Source: Blastocatellia bacterium (lineage in GTDB: Bacteria; Acidobacteriota; Blastocatellia; UBA7656; JADIYM01). From it: a stretch of 64,000 nucleotides of DNA. The notes beneath the pieces were generated by a model. That model worked only from the letters and a program-made list of their open reading frames with translations, was not told the origin of the DNA and searched no databases. Every line of letters begins with the position of its first letter. Positions within the stretch are counted from its first letter, which is position 1. The stretch is taken from assembly GCA_016705245.1 (NCBI GenBank), contig JADIYM010000007.1, positions 124,001 through 188,000 of the forward strand, written 5' to 3'. Shown here piece after piece: positions 15,358 to 24,417 of the stretch. Both the position numbers and the translations under genes were made by a program.

Positions 15358-16395
15358 TCAGGCCCCGACGAACCGCGCATAGAGGCTTCGCGCCGCGGCC
15401 GGATCCGTCACGCCCTTGATGATACAGCGAGCGTCCGCAAAGATCGTCATCTCGATTTCCCCGGTTCGAAACCGGACCAGGTGGGCGTTCACCGAGACGT
15501 CTCCGGATGGACGCAGTCGATCGGCAAGTCCGGTGAGCTCGAGTCGCACCGGTCGTGACGACGTCACCTGGACCGCGCCTCGACCACAAAGCGTCGTCGC
15601 GTGCTGGCCAGGCGTCTCGAGAAACTCGAACTGTCGTCGATGGCAGACAGGACAGTCGCCGCGTTCCAGAACGCCGTCGAGACCAATGCGGACCCACCGG
15701 TTCTCCCAGACGTCGAACTGCAGGAGGCCCCCGTGCAACAATTCCGGCCGGCCCGAAAGCAGCTTGATGGCCTCCGCCGCCTGGATCGACGCGATGACGG
15801 CGACGGCAGGCAACGCGACCCCGGCGGTGTCGCACGTTGGAGCCGATCCCGGCGCCGGCATGACCTCGAATAGACACCGCAGGCACGGCGTCAGTCCCGG
15901 CCGAACGGTCATCGTCGCCCCGCCCCCTCCCACGACCGCGCCGTAGACCCACGGAATGCCGAGTTTTGCCGATGCGTCGTTGATCAGGTACCGGGTCTCG
16001 AAGTTGTCGGTCGCATCGAGCACCAGGTCGACGCCATCGATGAGCCTCTCGATCGACAGCGCGTTGACATCCTCGACGATGCCGATGACCTCAACATCGG
16101 AATTGACGGCTTTCACGCGGCGCTCTGCGGCCACCGCTTTCGGAATGCCCTCGATTGCGTCGGCTTCGGTATAGAGGATCTGCCGGTGCAGGTTCGTGAC
16201 CTCGACGACGTCGCGATCGACGATCCTCAGCCGGCCGATACCTGCCCTGGCAAGCGTTTCCACGTGGACGGCGCCGAGCGCGCCGGCACCGATCACGACG
16301 GCGGTCGCAGCGCGGAGCTGTCGTTGACCCTCTGCCGCAATCCCCGAGAAGAGGATCTGGCGAGAATACCGCTCGAAGAAACCGTCAGATTCCAT
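15358..16395 (-). CDS. ThiF/MoeB/HesA-family adenylyltransferase
   Basis: 345 residues. The family opening RYSRQILFSGIAAEGQRQLRAATAVVIGAGALG gives the ATP-binding GxGxxG, followed by IVDRDVVEVTNLHRQILY, DATDNFETRYLINDAS and a Cys pair PCLRCLF with a second pair CPVCHRRQFEFL for zinc. The C-terminal 80 residues (beyond GQHATTLCGRGAV) match the extra domain of MoeB-like enzymes. These proteins adenylate the C-terminal Gly of a ubiquitin-like sulfur carrier (ThiS or MoaD) for thiamine or molybdopterin synthesis. No carrier gene is nearby, so the partner is undetermined. Confidence 0.85.
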   Translation of the reverse strand: MESDGFFERYSRQILFSGIAAEGQRQLRAATAVVIGAGALGAVHVETLARAGIGRLRIVDRDVVEVTNLHRQILYTEADAIEGIPKAVAAERRVKAVNSDVEVIGIVEDVNALSIERLIDGVDLVLDATDNFETRYLINDASAKLGIPWVYGAVVGGGGATMTVRPGLTPCLRCLFEVMPAPGSAPTCDTAGVALPAVAVIASIQAAEAIKLLSGRPELLHGGLLQFDVWENRWVRIGLDGVLERGDCPVCHRRQFEFLETPGQHATTLCGRGAVQVTSSRPVRLELTGLADRLRPSGDVSVNAHLVRFRTGEIEMTIFADARCIIKGVTDPAAARSLYARFVGA

Positions 16396-16401
16396 GGGCG
16401 G

Positions 16402-16407
16402 AGTATA
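16402..16407 (-). promoter_or_regulatory. -10 element TATACT, 6 nt before the ThiF/MoeB start
   Basis: On the minus strand TATACT lies six nt before ATG 16395. CTGACC sits 17 nt upstream of it as a fair -35. This predicts a leaderless or nearly leaderless transcript. Confidence 0.5.
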
Positions 16408-16425
16408 CCTGCGGGCGCCGTCAGG

Positions 16426-17943
16426 TCAGCGAGCCCCGCCCCCGAACAGCAACGTGCGCGTCAGCGACGCCAGGTCGAGCTCGACCTCCGGCCTTTCGAC
16501 CGGTCCACGGATCCGGAGCGGCACGGTCACGCCCGATCCCCGCGTCAATGCTGCAAGCAGGAGTTGCGTGGCCGGGGCGTCGGCGCGGACGCGTTGCTGT
16601 ATTTCCGGAAGAATCGTGACAGTGCCTACCAGGTCGAGCTGAGGCGAAACGCCTAGTCCGATCCGACCGTCGCGCACGAAGAGATCCACGCAACCGCTGA
16701 CTCGAGAAGCCTTTGCGTTGCTGAAACGAAGCGATCCCCGCTCGAAGCGAAAATCCGTGGTGAGATTCCCGCTGGATGTATCCGTTTCGGAGAAGTCGAT
16801 TACGGTCAAGTTTGCGCGTTTTGAAATCTCACTGAGAATGTTGACCGATTCGATCTTTGCATCCTGAATTTCAGCGCGGCCTTCGCCTTCGAGTGACGTG
16901 AGGGTCTCAGCGTAGTCACCGAGCTCTCCGCGAAGCTGGATCGATGCTGTCGCGATTCCGTGCAGGGCTCCGGCGAGCTCCGGTTTGGGCGACAAAGCGG
17001 CGCCGAGGTCGAGATTGGCGACCTGTCCCTGAATCGTGAACTGATTCGTCGCCGTACCAAGCTCGATCGCTGCAGACCCCTCGAGATCTCCACCGAACAG
17101 CTTCAGCCGGAGATGCGGAATCACGAGTCGCTGGGCTTCGTCGAGCGTGATTGTCGCGCTGATCTCATCGAGTCTGGAGTTTCGCGTGGCGATGCGGCCG
17201 GACACGATGGTCCCGTCGGCACGCAATCGTGCGGTCTCGCCGACGCGGCTCATTCGAACGTCGAACTGCACGTCGATGTCTAGTGGCTCACTCGCCGATT
17301 CGCCCGACAGGCCCGAGATCCGCCCCGTCGCGTGTCGCTCCCCGGAACCGTTCGAAAGCGAGGCATCGAGCGCGAGACCTTGGTACTCAGTGACCGACGC
17401 CGGCTGAGCCGTTTCGTCGACGAGCACCACCATCGCATTGGAGACGACGATTCGCTCGAGTTGCGCTGACGACGTCTCGGCCGCGACCATCACCGGAGTG
17501 GCAAAGGCTAGCATCGGCAGGTTTCCGCGCTCATCCTTTGCGGAAACGGGGGCGGACCCGAGCGTCGACCAGTTCCAGACGCCTTCGCGGTTCTTGACGA
17601 AGCGAATTCGCGGTCGCGTGACGTCGACCGAGCGAATGCCGAGCTCTCGTGTCGTCAGGTAATGCCACACCGAGACGTTCGCGATGACCTCATCGACCTC
17701 GAGAAAGGTGCCTTCGCCAAAGGCTGGGTCTAGTGCGACGCGAACGTCGCGCGCCTCGACCCCGAGTCCGCCTGAGAGCGTGAGCTTCAGTGTTCCGATC
17801 TGCGCGGGTGCTCCGAACGCGTCGGTCAGGCGACGTTCGAGCGCCAGTCGCTGCGCCTCCGGCGAGTAGAACTGAACGAAGAGAAGGAGGGTCGCGACGG
17901 CGATTCCCCCAACGACCAGCAACGCAACGATCGTTCGCTTCAC
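16426..17943 (-). CDS. AsmA-family protein
   Basis: 505 residues from GTG 17943 (VKRTIVALLVVGGIAVATLLLFVQFYSPE): a single N-terminal membrane anchor followed by a long repetitive beta region. ALERRLTDAFGAPAQIGTLKLTLSGGLGVEARDVRVALDP is the typical AsmA start, and the C-terminal half has the VAVNLDLG-like and RFERGSLRFSNAKASRVSGCVDLFVRDGRIGLG patterns. AsmA-like proteins span the periplasm and are linked to outer-membrane assembly or phospholipid transport. Its start overlaps the Rieske gene stop as GTGA, so the two are coupled. Confidence 0.75.
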   Translation of the reverse strand: MKRTIVALLVVGGIAVATLLLFVQFYSPEAQRLALERRLTDAFGAPAQIGTLKLTLSGGLGVEARDVRVALDPAFGEGTFLEVDEVIANVSVWHYLTTRELGIRSVDVTRPRIRFVKNREGVWNWSTLGSAPVSAKDERGNLPMLAFATPVMVAAETSSAQLERIVVSNAMVVLVDETAQPASVTEYQGLALDASLSNGSGERHATGRISGLSGESASEPLDIDVQFDVRMSRVGETARLRADGTIVSGRIATRNSRLDEISATITLDEAQRLVIPHLRLKLFGGDLEGSAAIELGTATNQFTIQGQVANLDLGAALSPKPELAGALHGIATASIQLRGELGDYAETLTSLEGEGRAEIQDAKIESVNILSEISKRANLTVIDFSETDTSSGNLTTDFRFERGSLRFSNAKASRVSGCVDLFVRDGRIGLGVSPQLDLVGTVTILPEIQQRVRADAPATQLLLAALTRGSGVTVPLRIRGPVERPEVELDLASLTRTLLFGGGAR

Positions 17944-18296
17944 AGGTTCGCGGCTCCTTCTCCCGGATCGGCCATTCGAACGAAAACGCGTCCATCTACG
18001 ACTCGCGTTTCGTAAGTCGCGACTCGAGTGTACGAGTTCGTCGGCGCCTGTCCCGTACGAACGTCGAACCTCCATTCGTGAATCGGGCACGTGACGATTC
18101 CGTCGAGGCAACGACCTGAGCCTAGGGGGCCGGCCATGTGCGGACAGGCGTTGGCGATCGCGTGCGGCGTCCCGTCTGCGAGAAAGAGGGCCAGCCAGGT
18201 GCCATCAGCCTCGACGATCCGTCCCTCGTCGGGCGAGAGTTCGCCAATCGCCGCGACGTCGACGAATCCCTTCAAATCGCTCGTGGTCTCAGACAT
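17940..18296 (-). CDS. Rieske [2Fe-2S] ferredoxin-like protein
   Basis: 118 residues from ATG 18296 (MSETTSDLKGFVDVAAIGELS). Both cluster-binding boxes are intact: ACPHMAGPLG (CxH) and CPIHEWRFDVRTG (CxxH). The small size and lack of a membrane anchor fit a NirD/biphenyl-dioxygenase-type soluble ferredoxin. The electron partner is not apparent, since the coupled gene is AsmA-like. A longer frame to 18362 lacks family similarity. Confidence 0.85.
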   Translation of the reverse strand: MSETTSDLKGFVDVAAIGELSPDEGRIVEADGTWLALFLADGTPHAIANACPHMAGPLGSGRCLDGIVTCPIHEWRFDVRTGQAPTNSYTRVATYETRVVDGRVFVRMADPGEGAANL

Positions 18297-18382
18297 CCAG
18301 AGAGTCCCCGCTGAGATCGTTGACGCACCCCGGTGCGCCGCATAGAGTTCGACAGCCATCATTTCAAGGGAACAGCGAGCCC

Positions 18383-18796
18383 ATGACTAACGACAAGGTC
18401 CCCGCGATCCGGATCATGATGATGCCACGCGACACAAACGCGATGGGCACTATCTTTGGCGGCATCATCCTGAGCTACATCGATCTGGCCGGAGCCGTCG
18501 AAGCGCGACGGACGAGCTCGCAGGTTTTCGTGACCATCGCGATGCGCGAAGTCGTCTTTCACGCTCCCGTATTCGTCGGAGATCTCGTCACGTTCTACAC
18601 CGAGACGGTGCGGATCGGTCGGACATCGATCACGACGAAGGTTACGGTCAACGCGTGCGCGCGTGACGGTGCACGCGATACACGACTCGTGACCGAGGCC
18701 GAGGTCGTGTATGTCGCCGTCGACGATTCACGCAAGCCGGTGCCGATCGTACTATCCGAGAATCCCGCCGTTATCGATCGGGAGGCCGTGGAATGA
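18383..18796 (+). CDS. Acyl-CoA thioesterase, hotdog fold
   Basis: 137 residues from ATG 18383 (MTNDKVPAIRIMMMPRDTNAMGTIFGG). MPRDTNAMGTIFGGIILSYIDLAGAVEARR, VFVTIAMREVVFHAPVFVGDLVTFYTE and TEAEVVYVAVDD are the standard YciA/Acot-type hotdog blocks, with the active-site Asn and Asp in place. These enzymes hydrolyse acyl-CoA. The stop overlaps the start of the SDR gene as ATGA, giving a two-gene lipid-related operon. Confidence 0.88.
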   Translation: MTNDKVPAIRIMMMPRDTNAMGTIFGGIILSYIDLAGAVEARRTSSQVFVTIAMREVVFHAPVFVGDLVTFYTETVRIGRTSITTKVTVNACARDGARDTRLVTEAEVVYVAVDDSRKPVPIVLSENPAVIDREAVE

Positions 18797-19533
18797 CCGA
18801 ACCGGGCTCGCCATCCAGACTTGCTGGCAAGGTCGCGATCGTGACGGGCGCGAGCCGCGGCATTGGCCTCGCGATCTCGCGCGCACTCGTCCTCGAAGGC
18901 GTCTCGGTGGCAATGTGCGGCCGGACAGCGCCGCTGATCGAACGCGTTGCCGAGGACTTGACGGCACTTGGACCAGGTCGTGCACTTGGTTTTGCGTGCG
19001 ACGTTGCGAGTGCCGAAGACTCGGCAGCCTTCGTCGCGCGCACGATGGAGGCCTTCGGACGATTGGATGTGTTGGTGAACAATGCCGGGATCGGGATATT
19101 TGCGCCGGTTCCCGACATGGACCCGGCCGATTTCCGCCGCGTCATCGAAACGAACGTAATCGGCGTGTTCAACATGTGTCACGCTGGCGTTCCTGCGATG
19201 CGACGGTCAGGAGGCGGCTCCATCATCAATATTTCGAGCCTCGCCGGGACCAACGCGTTTGCTGGCGGCGCGGCCTACAATGCGTCGAAGTTCGGGCTCA
19301 ACGGCTTCAGTGAAGCGCTCATGCACGATGTCCGCTACGATGGCATACGCGTCAGTTATGTCATGCCCGGAAGCGTCTCCACCGAATTCGCGGGGAATGC
19401 GCCTGGCGCAGGAGCGGATTGGAAACTCGCTCCTGAAGACGTCGCCGAGGCCGTTCTGGACCTCTTGAGATTTGAGCCTCGAGCCCTCGCGAGCCGCATC
19501 GAGTTGCGCCCGAGTCAACCGCGCAAGTCGTAG
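18793..19533 (+). CDS. SDR-family oxidoreductase
   Basis: 246 residues. Classical short-chain dehydrogenase: VAIVTGASRGIGLAISRAL (TGxxxGxG cofactor site), VLVNNAGIG, the catalytic Ser in IINISSLAGTNAF, and YNASKFG (YxxxK). The sequence is FabG-like, so a 3-oxoacyl reductase role is possible, but substrate cannot be set from sequence. It is coupled to the upstream thioesterase by an ATGA overlap. Confidence 0.88.
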   Translation: MTEPGSPSRLAGKVAIVTGASRGIGLAISRALVLEGVSVAMCGRTAPLIERVAEDLTALGPGRALGFACDVASAEDSAAFVARTMEAFGRLDVLVNNAGIGIFAPVPDMDPADFRRVIETNVIGVFNMCHAGVPAMRRSGGGSIINISSLAGTNAFAGGAAYNASKFGLNGFSEALMHDVRYDGIRVSYVMPGSVSTEFAGNAPGAGADWKLAPEDVAEAVLDLLRFEPRALASRIELRPSQPRKS

Positions 19534-19664
19534 CGAGCAGCTTTTGCCAGTCGGCGTATCCGTTGTGGAATTAACGCGAGCACATGGGGTTTCGTGGTTT
19601 CTTGCAACGCTCAACACGGGCTGCATTCAAATCATTCAGTCTGCTGATCTATTCCGATAGTAAA

Positions 19665-20471
19665 TCAACCCGCAGCGGCGTCGAGAACGGCGATGATCGG
19701 GGCGTGGTCCGAAGCCACTCGAGCGAGGCGGGAAGCGTGGACTTCGACGCGACGCACTCGAACGCGGTGATTGACGTAGATCCTGTCGAGGCGAAGGACC
19801 GGCGCCACGGCGGGATAGGATGGGCGCAGGCGCCTCGTTGCCTCGTGGAAATGGTCTCCGAGCAATCGGGTGGGGGCACCTGCAAACCAGTCGTTGAAGT
19901 CTCCGACGAGAACTTGAGGATCGTCCGGGTGAGATCCGGCCAGGATGCCGGTCTCGACCAGTCTCCTCGACTGTTCAATCCGTTCGGGATGGCTGGTGCC
20001 GAAATGTGTGTTGTAGAGGTGGAATACCCGGCTGCCCGAGATGGCGACATCGACGCGCAGGCATGCCCTGGGCTCACGCCGATGGGTCGAAATGTCGAAG
20101 TTCTCGAATCCGACGACTGGTAGCCGGGTCAAGACGACGTTTCCGTAGACGTGTCCCGGCTCGTCGATCGCCGGTCCTGTGACGACCGAAAATCCTGTCA
20201 GCGACGCAAGATGATCCGCTTGGTCCGTGCGGCGCGCGCCCTGCGACGTGGCAGGTCCGAACCTGACCTGCTCCAGAAGACGCCGCGCCGGTTCCCGGAG
20301 GAAGCCGCCTGACCTCGCGGCAGACCGTTCGATCACGACCTCCTGCAGCGCCACGATGTCAGCGTCTAGCTCACGGACGACGCGGGCTATGCGCTCCACC
20401 GAGATCCGTCGGTCGATTCCGACGCATTTGTGAATGTTGTAGGTCGCGATGCGTATGCCATTCCAGCCCAT
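19665..20471 (-). CDS. Endonuclease/exonuclease/phosphatase family protein
   Basis: 268 residues from ATG 20471. The EEP-fold motifs are all visible: RIATYNIHKCVG, ADIVALQEV (metal-binding Glu), HLYNTHFG, VLVGDFNDWFAG (GDFN) and the terminal SDHAPIIAVL (SDH). No signal peptide is seen. Substrates in this fold range from DNA to phosphoinositides, and I cannot pick one. A weak TAGACG hexamer lies nine nt before the start. Confidence 0.82.
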   Translation of the reverse strand: MGWNGIRIATYNIHKCVGIDRRISVERIARVVRELDADIVALQEVVIERSAARSGGFLREPARRLLEQVRFGPATSQGARRTDQADHLASLTGFSVVTGPAIDEPGHVYGNVVLTRLPVVGFENFDISTHRREPRACLRVDVAISGSRVFHLYNTHFGTSHPERIEQSRRLVETGILAGSHPDDPQVLVGDFNDWFAGAPTRLLGDHFHEATRRLRPSYPAVAPVLRLDRIYVNHRVRVRRVEVHASRLARVASDHAPIIAVLDAAAG

Positions 20472-20666
20472 TGGTCGAACCGTCTAGAGATGGCCTGCTA
20501 TTGTTATTTCCGTTTCGACTATGTTAGCTCCTGGGAAGATTTTCCCTGGTGGTTTCTTCGTCCGCGATGCGTCTCTTGAGTCGAGTGGCGGTGCCGACTT
20601 CGAAAGGGATACTCCCTCCTTCGTTCGAAAGTGTAGCAAGGGCGCTTCGAAATTGTACTATCGGAA

Positions 20667-21938
20667 TCAAATGATTCTGCCGTCGTGGGCTGAAAACTTG
20701 ACGATCCGAATGTACACGGCCACCGCGCACGAGAGAGCCAGATACCAGGTGGCCGTTCGAGTCAGCGCGATCCCTGGCACCCACAGGACGACACCACAGT
20801 ATGCCGACATGACCAAGGCCGTGATATGCCAGAAAAGTGGGCGCCAGAAAATCGCGTAAACGAACGTGAACGACGCGAAGGCGAGGTGAGGGCCGAACGG
20901 ATGCGGTTGGCCAACGGCGATCACGAACGCGACCAGATATGCCAGCATCGCGCCGCGTACATAGCGCTCGGCCTTGTACTGGTTGGACCAGTTGAACGAG
21001 AGGCCCGCGCCGGCTCCGATTGCCGCGAGGGTCCACCACTCCGTGACCTTCAAATCAACCGTAGCTGCCAGCACCGGGCCGTACGCCAACACAAGAAAGG
21101 GAGTGACCAACTCCCGAATGGCCTTCGCCAGTCGACCCTGGGGAATCCACCAGATGTCGGCGGCCAGGTACGCGAAGTGCCCTATAGCCAGGGCGACGAG
21201 AATCCAGGCGGGCCCGCCAAGCGCGATGCCGAAAATAGTCGCCAGGAGCGGGTACAGTTCATAGATCCGTACCGGCGAGGCCGGCCCTTCGAAAACGCGC
21301 CGCTTCCGGGCGTCGGCCGTGAGCGATGGTATGAGGCGTCGCTCGATGGCGTCCCGAACGTCGCGCATGACGTCCTCGTGAAAGTCCTTGTCCGCGCCGC
21401 GCGCTGCAATGTCCGCTGGATCGAGCACAATGGGAATGTGGTACTTCACGGTGATCTTTCGCGGCCAGGGCATCACCCTTGATGAAGGCCACGCATCGTA
21501 GGCGCCGGTTATCGTCACCGGGACAATCTGCGCACCCGATTCGATCGCGAGCCGTGCCGTGCCGGTCTTGAGCGGGTTCATTGGTCCTTCCGAAGTCCGC
21601 CCTGCCTCCGGAAAGATGCCGAGGACCCGCCCGTCCTCGAGCACGCTGAGCGCCATCTGGTAGGCATTCGGGTCCTTCGATCCGAGCCGGACCGGGAACG
21701 CGCCAGCTTGTCGCAACAGTGTTCCCAGCAATGGGATCGAGAACAGCTTGTCCCACGCCATGAAGAAGACCCGTCGCTCGAGCGGCAGCGAGATCAGCAG
21801 TGGATCGAGATAGCTCGGGTGGTTGCCAGCGACGATAACTGCGCCAGTCGCCGGCACGTTCTCCTCACCGAAGTACTCGAGGGTGAATATCAACCGGAAC
21901 AGGGCGTGGAGAGCCGTTGAGATCAGTCGGAAGAGCAT
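20667..21938 (-). CDS. PlsC-type acyltransferase with C-terminal membrane domain
   Basis: 423 residues. The N-terminal 220 residues are a 1-acylglycerol-3-phosphate acyltransferase domain: VAGNHPSYLDPLL (HX4D catalytic box), AGAFPVRLGS and GIFPEAGRTSEGPMNPLKTG, then VPVTITGAYDAWP. The C-terminal 170 residues add about six hydrophobic segments (PLLATIFGIALGGPAWILVA and so on). This fusion is longer than stand-alone PlsC (about 240 residues), so the acceptor may not be lysophosphatidate. The 195-bp gap to the next upstream gene holds nothing I recognise. Confidence 0.82.
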   Translation of the reverse strand: MLFRLISTALHALFRLIFTLEYFGEENVPATGAVIVAGNHPSYLDPLLISLPLERRVFFMAWDKLFSIPLLGTLLRQAGAFPVRLGSKDPNAYQMALSVLEDGRVLGIFPEAGRTSEGPMNPLKTGTARLAIESGAQIVPVTITGAYDAWPSSRVMPWPRKITVKYHIPIVLDPADIAARGADKDFHEDVMRDVRDAIERRLIPSLTADARKRRVFEGPASPVRIYELYPLLATIFGIALGGPAWILVALAIGHFAYLAADIWWIPQGRLAKAIRELVTPFLVLAYGPVLAATVDLKVTEWWTLAAIGAGAGLSFNWSNQYKAERYVRGAMLAYLVAFVIAVGQPHPFGPHLAFASFTFVYAIFWRPLFWHITALVMSAYCGVVLWVPGIALTRTATWYLALSCAVAVYIRIVKFSAHDGRII

Positions 21939-22132
21939 CGGTCGAGACGAGGGATAGTGCAGCGGTAACCAGAGTTGCGGCGGCTCGGCGGCCGCCAGCG
22001 AGCGACCGGGAATGGCCTCGCACGCATTTGAGATGATGTGCTTTAATGGCGAGGTTCGTCCTGTCCAGCGCGTGCTCCACAGCGGCCCCTCGCTCGCCCA
22101 CCGAGTGCGACTGGAAGCGCGGCCTTTATACC

Positions 22133-22906
22133 ATGAGCACCTACGTCATTGGCGACGTTCACGGACGGTACTCGCAGCTGACCCAGCTTCTGCGCGAGGT
22201 GCCGTGCGATCTGAAGAAAGACAAGCTCGTCTTCCTCGGCGATCTCATCGATCGCGGTTCGCAGATCAACGAGGTCGTGAGCGAGGTGCTTCGACTGAAG
22301 AACGCGCATTCCACGGTTGTCACGCTTCGAGGGAATCACGAGCAGATGCTCCTCGACTGCGTCGACTTTGGAGACCTTTCGTGGCTCATTCCCGAGAATG
22401 GCGGCCAGGACACGATCGCGCAGTACGGCTGCCCGCTCCACGAGATCAACGAACTCGACGACATCGTCATTCCCGATGCTCACCTCGAGTTCTTTCGGGC
22501 GATGCCGCTCTATCACGAAGACGAACAGGCAATTTTCGTTCACGCGGGACTCGTGGAGGATACGCCGCTCGACGAGACTGACGAGGATGTGCTGCTCTGG
22601 AGCCGCGACTTCTCGTTCTACATGCATTATGGCGGAAAGCTGTGCTTTTTCGGACACACACCGACGCGCTACCTGCCTCGGGATGGACGCCGCCACGAGC
22701 ACGACATTTTCATGGCTAGCAACTGCGTCGGCATGGACACCGGATCCGAACCGGACTGCCCGCTCAGTTGTCTCAGGGTCGACGATTTCACGCTCTGGCA
22801 GGCGTACGCTGACGGCGAGACCACGATTCGCGACCACGGTCCGCTCCTCGAAGCATACCGGGAGCGCCGGCCGGTTTCGGCGGGCGCGCAGTTGGGTTCG
22901 CCGTAA
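22133..22906 (+). CDS. Metallophosphoesterase, ApaH/PrpE-like
   Basis: 257 residues from ATG 22133 (MSTYVIGDVHGRYSQLTQLL). All calcineurin-like phosphoesterase motifs are present: GDVHG, FLGDLIDRG, LRGNHEQM, FVHAGLVED and FFGHTPTRYLP. The closest groups are the Ser/Thr protein phosphatases and diadenosine tetraphosphatases of the PrpE/ApaH branch; which substrate applies is open. A longer frame from 22046 has no family support. The next gene starts 24 bp downstream with a strong SD. Confidence 0.85.
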   Translation: MSTYVIGDVHGRYSQLTQLLREVPCDLKKDKLVFLGDLIDRGSQINEVVSEVLRLKNAHSTVVTLRGNHEQMLLDCVDFGDLSWLIPENGGQDTIAQYGCPLHEINELDDIVIPDAHLEFFRAMPLYHEDEQAIFVHAGLVEDTPLDETDEDVLLWSRDFSFYMHYGGKLCFFGHTPTRYLPRDGRRHEHDIFMASNCVGMDTGSEPDCPLSCLRVDDFTLWQAYADGETTIRDHGPLLEAYRERRPVSAGAQLGSP

Positions 22907-22929
22907 TCCGTCTGGAGGGAGGTCACCCG

Positions 22930-23259
22930 ATGATTGGCGCCGGCAATTTCGTGATCATTCATCTGCAGAACCCGCGAGAGAAGTTCTGGGGACTCCTCGC
23001 AGAACTGAACCAGTCCGGGGCAACGATCGTCGGAATCGACCTGAACAGTTTCGAGGATTGGATTCGGATGATCGTCTCAAACGAGCGGAACATCGGCTTG
23101 ACGGCCATGTTCGTCCCGATGTGGAGAGTGGAGCGCATTTCGCTCGACCAGACAGTCGACGACCTGTTGGCGCTCCACGAACAGTTCGAGGCGCGAACCG
23201 GCGCGCCGGTTCGCGAGTACATCGAGGGAGTGCAGCCCGATTCGATGGCGGACGGCTAG
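22930..23259 (+). CDS. Unknown small protein with beta-barrel-like pattern
   Basis: 109 residues from ATG 22930, preceded by a strong Shine-Dalgarno (GGAGGGAGGT, 22914-22923). The sequence begins MIGAGNFVIIHLQNPREKFWGLL, followed by SGATIVGIDLNSFEDWIRMIV. The alternating strand pattern resembles a small Sm/Hfq-like barrel, but this is only an impression and I do not recognise the family. It follows the metallophosphatase by 23 bp and is probably cotranscribed. About 170 bp downstream of it hold nothing I can support. Confidence 0.6.
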   Translation: MIGAGNFVIIHLQNPREKFWGLLAELNQSGATIVGIDLNSFEDWIRMIVSNERNIGLTAMFVPMWRVERISLDQTVDDLLALHEQFEARTGAPVREYIEGVQPDSMADG

Positions 23260-23430
23260 GGGAACGGACGTCTGCGTGTCGGAGCCGGTCGCCGACGGAG
23301 TCTCCTTGACATCTGGAAGGAGACCACGACCTGGCGCTGTCCGCGCCACGGTATCTGATGCCTGAAGGACTCGCTTGCCAACCGCTCGATCCGGATCGTG
23401 CCCGAGCGCTACAAGGCACGGTTCTGATGC

Positions 23431-24171
23431 TCAGGACACTCGAGCCTGACGCAGGGCCGCCGAACGCTCGCGACGCGCGATCTCAGCGCGGAGCTTCTTG
23501 CCTGTCCGTCGCACCGACGACTTGAGGGCGCCACTCCCGATTCCGCCGAGCGATTCCGCGACTTCCGTCAGCGGCACTCCATCGAGGATGTAGGCCTCGG
23601 CAATCCGAAGGTCCCGGGCTGCATTGCGCCCGCGCAGGACCGTCCCGAGCACCTCCGAAACCTCTGCCCGCAGCAACGCGCCAATCGCATTATGCTCAGG
23701 TGACGGATCCGATGATCGAAGCGTTCCGGCAAGCGTGAACTTCTCGCCGTTACTGTCGCCAATGACTGCGTCTAGGGAGACGACGTCGCGCCGACGCTTC
23801 CGCGCCAGGTCTCGTCGCTGGGAGTCGATCGCGACCGATATCGCCACCCTCCCGATGTAGACATAAACCGCCGCGTCACTCTCACCACGAAAGGTCCCAA
23901 ACGCAGAAATCGAGCGATCGAGCAACCGCACGTAAACGTCCTGAACCAGATCGGCGACCGCATCCGGATCGAGGAACCCCGTGCGTCTCCTGCTCGAGTG
24001 CGCATACGCGCGAACGACGGCGACACAGACGAATCGGTTGAACCTCCGGACGAATTCCTCCCAGGCGTCCGGGACGTCCGCCGATCCGCACGCCCGCATC
24101 AACTCGATGTCCGACAACCGGTTCGCCGGAATCGGTGCGACAATGTGTCGAATTCGTGCCGTGGCTGACAT
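23431..24171 (-). CDS. ECF-type RNA polymerase sigma factor
   Basis: 246 residues from ATG 24171, which has GAGAGG nine nt upstream; an in-frame TTG at 24219 would add 16 residues but lies at the predicted transcription start. Region 2 is visible as FVRRFNRFVCVAVVRAYA, DAVADLVQDVYVRLLDR and VYVYIGRVAISVAIDSQRRDLARKRRRD; region 4 as RGRNAARDLRIAEAYILDGVPLTEVAESLGGIGSGALKSSVRRTGKKLRAEI. It is preceded by a near-consensus sigma-54 promoter and two palindromes, so one sigma factor appears to control another. No anti-sigma gene is adjacent. The nearby activator gene at 24448-25608 is the likely controller. Confidence 0.8.
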   Translation of the reverse strand: MSATARIRHIVAPIPANRLSDIELMRACGSADVPDAWEEFVRRFNRFVCVAVVRAYAHSSRRRTGFLDPDAVADLVQDVYVRLLDRSISAFGTFRGESDAAVYVYIGRVAISVAIDSQRRDLARKRRRDVVSLDAVIGDSNGEKFTLAGTLRSSDPSPEHNAIGALLRAEVSEVLGTVLRGRNAARDLRIAEAYILDGVPLTEVAESLGGIGSGALKSSVRRTGKKLRAEIARRERSAALRQARVS

Positions 24172-24229
24172 GCTCTGGAACCTCTCAACATTCGAGGCGG
24201 ACTGCGCAATGGTTGACAACCAGACTCAG

Positions 24230-24245
24230 AGCAAACGCGGTGCCA
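24230..24245 (-). promoter_or_regulatory. Sigma-54 (-24/-12) promoter of the ECF sigma gene
   Basis: The minus strand reads TGGCACCGCGTTTGCT, matching the sigma-54 consensus TGGCACGNNNNTTGCW with the invariant GG and GC ten nt apart. Predicted transcription start is near 24219, leaving a leader of about 48 nt to the ATG at 24171. Confidence 0.8.
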
Positions 24246-24308
24246 AACGCGGCGACTCGACAACTTACTTGTTTACAGTAAGTTACACAATCGGGCATGG
24301 GTAGACTG

Positions 24309-24327
24309 CCGCAACGGACCGTTGCGG
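24309..24327. promoter_or_regulatory. Palindromic upstream activator site 1
   Basis: 19-bp perfect palindrome CCGCAACGGACCGTTGCGG, about 100 bp upstream of the predicted sigma-54 start. It shares its arms with the site at 24399-24417. A dimeric HTH protein such as the adjacent Fis-type activator is the expected binder. Confidence 0.65.
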
Positions 24328-24398
24328 TGCCGGCTCCCACACTCTCCGCCAGCGTGTAGCAAACCGCTGAAATCGACCAAATAAAGGACTTGGCCGGG

Positions 24399-24417
24399 CC
24401 GCAACGAATCATTGCGG
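24399..24417. promoter_or_regulatory. Palindromic upstream activator site 2
   Basis: 19-bp near-perfect palindrome CCGCAACGAATCATTGCGG; 16 of 19 positions match site 1 and the centres are 90 bp apart. It lies between the activator gene stop and the sigma-54 promoter. Confidence 0.65.

Noticed and set aside
22127..22132. TATACC as a -10 for the metallophosphatase
   Set aside because: It touches the ATG with no gap, too close even for a leaderless start, unlike the 6-10 nt spacing of the other genes.
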